Part shown: positions 60,720 through 64,000 of the stretch, piece after piece
Numbering within the stretch: the stretch's first letter is position 1
Layout of the letters: each line of letters starts with the position of its first letter
Translations under genes and position numbers: made by a program
Assembly: GCA_944384025.1 (NCBI GenBank)
Contig: CALWRS010000001.1
Span: 1-64,000 of the forward strand
Source of the DNA: an uncultured Lachnospiraceae bacterium
Lineage (GTDB): Bacteria; Bacillota; Clostridia; Lachnospirales; Lachnospiraceae
DNA: 64,000 nt
Reading direction: 5' to 3'
Notes under the pieces: generated by a model
Seen by the model: the letters and a program-made list of their open reading frames with translations, nothing else
The model's database searches: none
What the model was told of the DNA's origin: nothing

Positions 60720-63104
60720 ATGAACGAAAAAGCAATGGACACCCTAGAGTTTTATAAAATCCGCGCGATGCTGGAGCATTTTGCGGATTCCGCGCTTGGG
60801 AAGTCGCGGGCAAGAGCGCTTGCGCCGCGAACCGAACGGGCGGAGGCGGAGTTTTTGCAGCAGCAGACGGCGGATGCGTACGACCGCATTTGCCAAAAAG
60901 GAAACCTTTCGTTTAGCGGAATCCCGGACGTTCGGGATTCCTTTCTGCGCCTAGAGCGGGGAGCGACGCTTACGATGACGGAGCTTTTGCGAATCGGCTC
61001 TCTTTTAACAGCGGCTTCGCACGCAAAATCGTACGGCAGCTCGGGCGGGGAAAGAACGCAGGAAGAGAGGATGGATTCGTTAACGGAGTCGTTTTCGCTT
61101 TTAGCGCCGCTTTTTGCGCAAAGAAGCGAAATACAGCGCTGCATTTTGTCCGAAGAAGAAATGGCGGATGACGCCAGCGCTGGACTGCAGGGCATTCGCC
61201 GCCAGATAAAAAAAGTGCAGGAAAAAATCCGCGAGAGACTAAATGCGATCGTCGGGCAGGCTGCGTCGGCGGGGATGCTTCAGGATGCATTGATTACGAT
61301 GCGCGACGGCAGATATTGCCTTCCGTACCGAAGCGAATACAAAAACCAGGTGCCCGGGATGGTGCACGACCAGTCGGCGTCGGGCTCGACCGTGTTTATC
61401 GAGCCGATGGAAGTCGTTCGTCTAAACAACGACCTGCGGGAGCTTGCCGCGCGCGAAAAAGAGGAAATCGAAGCGGTGCTTGCAAGGCTTTCCGAAGAGC
61501 TTTCTACGGAGACAGAAAACCTTCGCTTTAATCAGGAAACGCTTGCGGAGCTGGATTTTATTTTTGCAAGAGCGAAGCTTGCGCGGGAGATGCAGGCGAC
61601 GCGGCCGGAATTTTCAGCCGACCGCTCGGTACGCATCCGCAAAGGACGCCACCCGCTTATCGACGCAAAAAAAGTCGTGCCAATCGACCTCTCGCTTGGG
61701 GAAGATTACTCGATGATTGTCATTACCGGGCCGAATACGGGCGGAAAAACCGTTACGCTTAAAACAATCGGGCTGTTTACCTTAATGGGGCAGGCGGGGC
61801 TTCATATTCCGGCAAAGCACGGTTCGGTGCTTGGCATTTTCAGGGAAGTGTTTGCCGATATCGGCGATGAGCAAAGCATTGAACAGTCGCTTAGTACGTT
61901 TTCTTCGCACATGACAAATACGGTGCGGATTTTGGAAAACGTTACGGACGAAGACCTTGTTTTGTTTGATGAGCTGGGCGCCGGAACGGACCCGATAGAG
62001 GGAGCGGCGCTTGCTATGGCCATCCTTAACACGCTGCACCGCCGCCGCGTCCGCGCACTTGCGACAACGCATTACGCGGAGCTAAAAGTGTTTGCTATGA
62101 CGACGCCTGGCGTAGTAAACGCTTGCTGCGAGTTTGACGTGGAAACGCTTTCGCCGACGTATCGTCTGCTTGTGGGAATTCCCGGGAAGAGCAACGCTTT
62201 TGCTATTTCAAAAAAGCTTGGCCTCTCTGAGACGATTATAAAAGAAGCAAGCGATATGCTTGGAGCCAGAGACAAAAGTCTGGAAGACATGCTTGGCGAG
62301 TTAGAAGAAAAGCGCCGTCTTTTGGAACAGGAGCTCTCCGACGCGAAGGCGGATCGCCGCGACGCCGCGCTTATGAAAAGCCGGTGGGAAGCAAAGCAAA
62401 AGGAACTGGATGACCGGCGGGAGCAGATTCTTAAAAAGGCAAACGAAAAGGCGCGGGATATTCTGGAAGAGACGAAGGAATACGCCGACGACATGATTAA
62501 GCGGCTTCGCAAGCAGGAGCGGGAGGTCGGAAACGGCGGCAGCTTAGAAGAGGAGCGGCGGCAGCTGCGAAAGCGGCTTGGAGCGCTTGAGAAAACCGGA
62601 GGACTCGTACCGGGGAAGAAGAAAAAAGAGCATAAGCCTTCGGATTTTCGCATTGGCGATACAGTACGGGTGCTTAGCATGAATCTGACCGGAACGATTC
62701 ATACGCTTCCGAACGAAAAAGGCGACTGTTTTGTTACGATGGGCATTATGCAGTCGAAGTGCAACATCCGCGACCTCGAAATTGTAGAAGAGCAGCCCGA
62801 GGAAAAGAAGGAGCGAAAGCTCGTTGCCGGGAGCGCGGCGGGAGCCGCTAAGGCAGCCAGCATCCGACCGGAAATCAATCTGGTTGGGAAACGCGTAGAC
62901 GAGGCGATTGCCGAGCTGGACAAATACCTGGACGATGCGTATTTGGCGCATTTGCCGCAAGTAACGGTTATTCACGGAAGAGGGACGGGAGCGCTGCGCA
63001 CAGCGGTGCAAAACCATTGTCGGAACCTTCGTTACGTGAAGGAGTATCACGCAGGCGCTTACGGCGAGGGCGACCACGGCGTGACGATTGTTGTGTTTCG
63101 GTAG
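60720..63104 (+). CDS. mutS2: Endonuclease MutS2
   Basis: The 794-aa protein has MutS-type core and lever regions (to about 320), an ATPase with Walker A GPNTGGKT and the DELGAGTDP segment, a long charged coiled coil (about 515-620), and a C-terminal Smr nuclease domain (about 720-794) with HGRGTGALR. MutS2 splits collided ribosomes in Bacillus and was earlier linked to suppression of recombination. Full length; ATG 60720 has AAGGAAAT. It may act in the same quality-control route as rqcP. Confidence 0.94.
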   Translation: MNEKAMDTLEFYKIRAMLEHFADSALGKSRARALAPRTERAEAEFLQQQTADAYDRICQKGNLSFSGIPDVRDSFLRLERGATLTMTELLRIGSLLTAASHAKSYGSSGGERTQEERMDSLTESFSLLAPLFAQRSEIQRCILSEEEMADDASAGLQGIRRQIKKVQEKIRERLNAIVGQAASAGMLQDALITMRDGRYCLPYRSEYKNQVPGMVHDQSASGSTVFIEPMEVVRLNNDLRELAAREKEEIEAVLARLSEELSTETENLRFNQETLAELDFIFARAKLAREMQATRPEFSADRSVRIRKGRHPLIDAKKVVPIDLSLGEDYSMIVITGPNTGGKTVTLKTIGLFTLMGQAGLHIPAKHGSVLGIFREVFADIGDEQSIEQSLSTFSSHMTNTVRILENVTDEDLVLFDELGAGTDPIEGAALAMAILNTLHRRRVRALATTHYAELKVFAMTTPGVVNACCEFDVETLSPTYRLLVGIPGKSNAFAISKKLGLSETIIKEASDMLGARDKSLEDMLGELEEKRRLLEQELSDAKADRRDAALMKSRWEAKQKELDDRREQILKKANEKARDILEETKEYADDMIKRLRKQEREVGNGGSLEEERRQLRKRLGALEKTGGLVPGKKKKEHKPSDFRIGDTVRVLSMNLTGTIHTLPNEKGDCFVTMGIMQSKCNIRDLEIVEEQPEEKKERKLVAGSAAGAAKAASIRPEINLVGKRVDEAIAELDKYLDDAYLAHLPQVTVIHGRGTGALRTAVQNHCRNLRYVKEYHAGAYGEGDHGVTIVVFR

Positions 63105-63120
63105 GAAATGAGGAAAGAGT

Positions 63121-63849
63121 GTGGCAGAGAAGCAAAAAATACTGATTGTTGACGACGACAGCAACATTGCGGAGCTGATCGCGTTGTACTTGACAAAAGA
63201 ATGCTATGACACCCGGATTGTGGGGGACGGGCTGGAAGCGGTAGAGCAGTTTGCGGAATATCGGCCGAATCTTGTTTTGCTGGATTTGATGCTGCCGGGG
63301 CTTGACGGCTACGACGTATGCCGGCAGATTCGAAAAAGCTCGGACGTGCCGATTATTATGCTCTCGGCAAAGGGCGAGGTTTTTGACAAGGTTTTGGGGC
63401 TTGAGTTGGGAGCGGACGATTACATTATGAAACCGTTTGACTCTAAGGAGCTTACAGCCCGTGTTAAAGCAGTTTTGCGGCGCTTTAGACAGGAGCCGAC
63501 GACAGAAGCGTCTGTGGTAAGCGACAGCGCGCTTCATATGCAGGGCGAATACGTGGCGTACGAAGACTTGCTTATCAACCAGTCCAATTATTCGGTCATC
63601 TATATGGGCAACTTAGTGGAAATGCCGCCAAAGGAATTGGAGCTTTTGTATTATCTGGCGTCGCATCCCAATCAGGTTTTTAGCAGAGACCAGCTGTTAA
63701 GCCGGATCTGGGGGTACGATTACATGGGAGATACCCGCACGGTAGACGTGCATATAAAGCGGATTCGCGAGAAACTGCGCGACCATGCGCAGTGGAGCCT
63801 GCGAACCGTTTGGGGGATTGGCTACAAATTTGAGCTGCGGGGCGTTTGA
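63121..63849 (+). CDS. OmpR/PhoB-family response regulator
   Basis: The 242-aa protein has a receiver domain (ILIVDDDSNIAELI with acidic pocket; phospho-Asp in LLDLMLPGLDG; Thr/Ser in MLSAKGE; Lys in MKPFD). A winged-helix DNA-binding domain follows, with RTVDVHIKRIREKLR. It begins at GTG 63121 with GAGGAAAG upstream, 16 bp after mutS2, and is followed by its likely sensor kinase. The stimulus is unknown. Confidence 0.93.
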   Translation: MAEKQKILIVDDDSNIAELIALYLTKECYDTRIVGDGLEAVEQFAEYRPNLVLLDLMLPGLDGYDVCRQIRKSSDVPIIMLSAKGEVFDKVLGLELGADDYIMKPFDSKELTARVKAVLRRFRQEPTTEASVVSDSALHMQGEYVAYEDLLINQSNYSVIYMGNLVEMPPKELELLYYLASHPNQVFSRDQLLSRIWGYDYMGDTRTVDVHIKRIREKLRDHAQWSLRTVWGIGYKFELRGV

Positions 63850-63862
63850 GGGCTAGGATAAG

Positions 63863-64000
63863 ATGAAGTACCGTATTTGGCAGAAATATTTTATCGGATT
63901 TTTGACCGTAGCCGTCTTGGTGCTGGTGCTTATTAACGTGTTCGGGTATTCCTATAACCGAAGAAACATGTTGAAACAGCGGCAGGATGTGCTGCACCAA
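63863..64000 (+). CDS. Sensor histidine kinase (5' part only)
   Basis: The first 46 codons are open to the right edge. They encode MKYRIWQKYFIGFLTV and a hydrophobic helix (VAVLVLVLINVFGY), then a charged outer segment. This is the usual N-terminus of an OmpR-type histidine kinase, and its position 13 bp after the response regulator supports that. The SD (AGGATAAG) is weak. No kinase motif is within the window. Confidence 0.75.
   Translation, partial: MKYRIWQKYFIGFLTVAVLVLVLINVFGYSYNRRNMLKQRQDVLHQ

Noticed and set aside
1..64000. tRNA or rRNA genes
   Set aside because: No cloverleaf-like or rRNA-like stretch was noticed in the gaps; all gaps are short or explained by promoters and terminators.

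Overview
The window looks like chromosomal DNA of a spore-forming Clostridia, most likely a member of the Lachnospiraceae. The reasons are the Gram-positive SD sequences, sporulation genes (spoVT, yabP, yabQ, a SpoIIE phosphatase), a DUF6145-like gene beside coaX, an Amt-PII fusion, and short T/P-rich lipoproteins. Base composition appears moderate. Nearly all DNA is ordinary, tightly packed chromosome. The only mobile-element trace is the tail of a large serine recombinase at the left edge (3-197). I see no rRNA, tRNA or CRISPR array. Taxonomy is inferred from gene content alone.

Left part (1-24500). After the recombinase tail come a trigger-factor-like lipoprotein and a leftward operon: VTC-domain polyphosphate polymerase, DUF4956 membrane protein, CotH-type kinase, and possibly an alpha/beta hydrolase. 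Divergent from it are a Thr/Pro-rich single-pass protein, a GH115 glucuronidase, an NfeD/SPFH pair, argF, a DUF6145-like gene, coaX and dusB. dusB runs into a tandem array of a 175-bp structured repeat, which has a fourth copy at 43024. Then come asd, two leftward envelope proteins separated by a strongly promoted non-coding segment, and a peptide ABC transporter whose second permease is fused to both ATPases.

Middle part (24500-41520). Membrane DUF genes are followed by a one-carbon/methionine operon: metF, a detached MetH reactivation domain, and metH. Next are pth, mfd, a PrsA/SurA-like lipoprotein, degV, a MetY-type sulfhydrylase, an HD hydrolase, a methyltransferase and an ammonium transporter fused to a PII domain. 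The amt leader begins with a terminator hairpin.

Right part (41520-64000). This resembles the classical Bacillus pth-mfd-spoVT...ftsH island: spoVT, hup, rqcP, yabP, yabQ, divIC, a SpoIIE phosphatase without its membrane domain, tilS, hpt and ftsH. It continues with a GH13 amylase, nth, a 31-aa membrane peptide, an uncharacterised ABC-2 exporter with an accessory protein, an AIR-synthase-like/Lrp/aminotransferase operon, trmL, mutS2, and a two-component pair cut by the right edge.

Points most worth a second look are the 175-bp repeat family that supplies the end of dusB, the promoter-plus-immediate-terminator modules at about 17.5 kb and 39.7 kb (matching hairpins with compensatory changes), the permease-ATPase-ATPase fusion, the VTC/DUF4956/CotH cluster, and the soluble SpoIIE.
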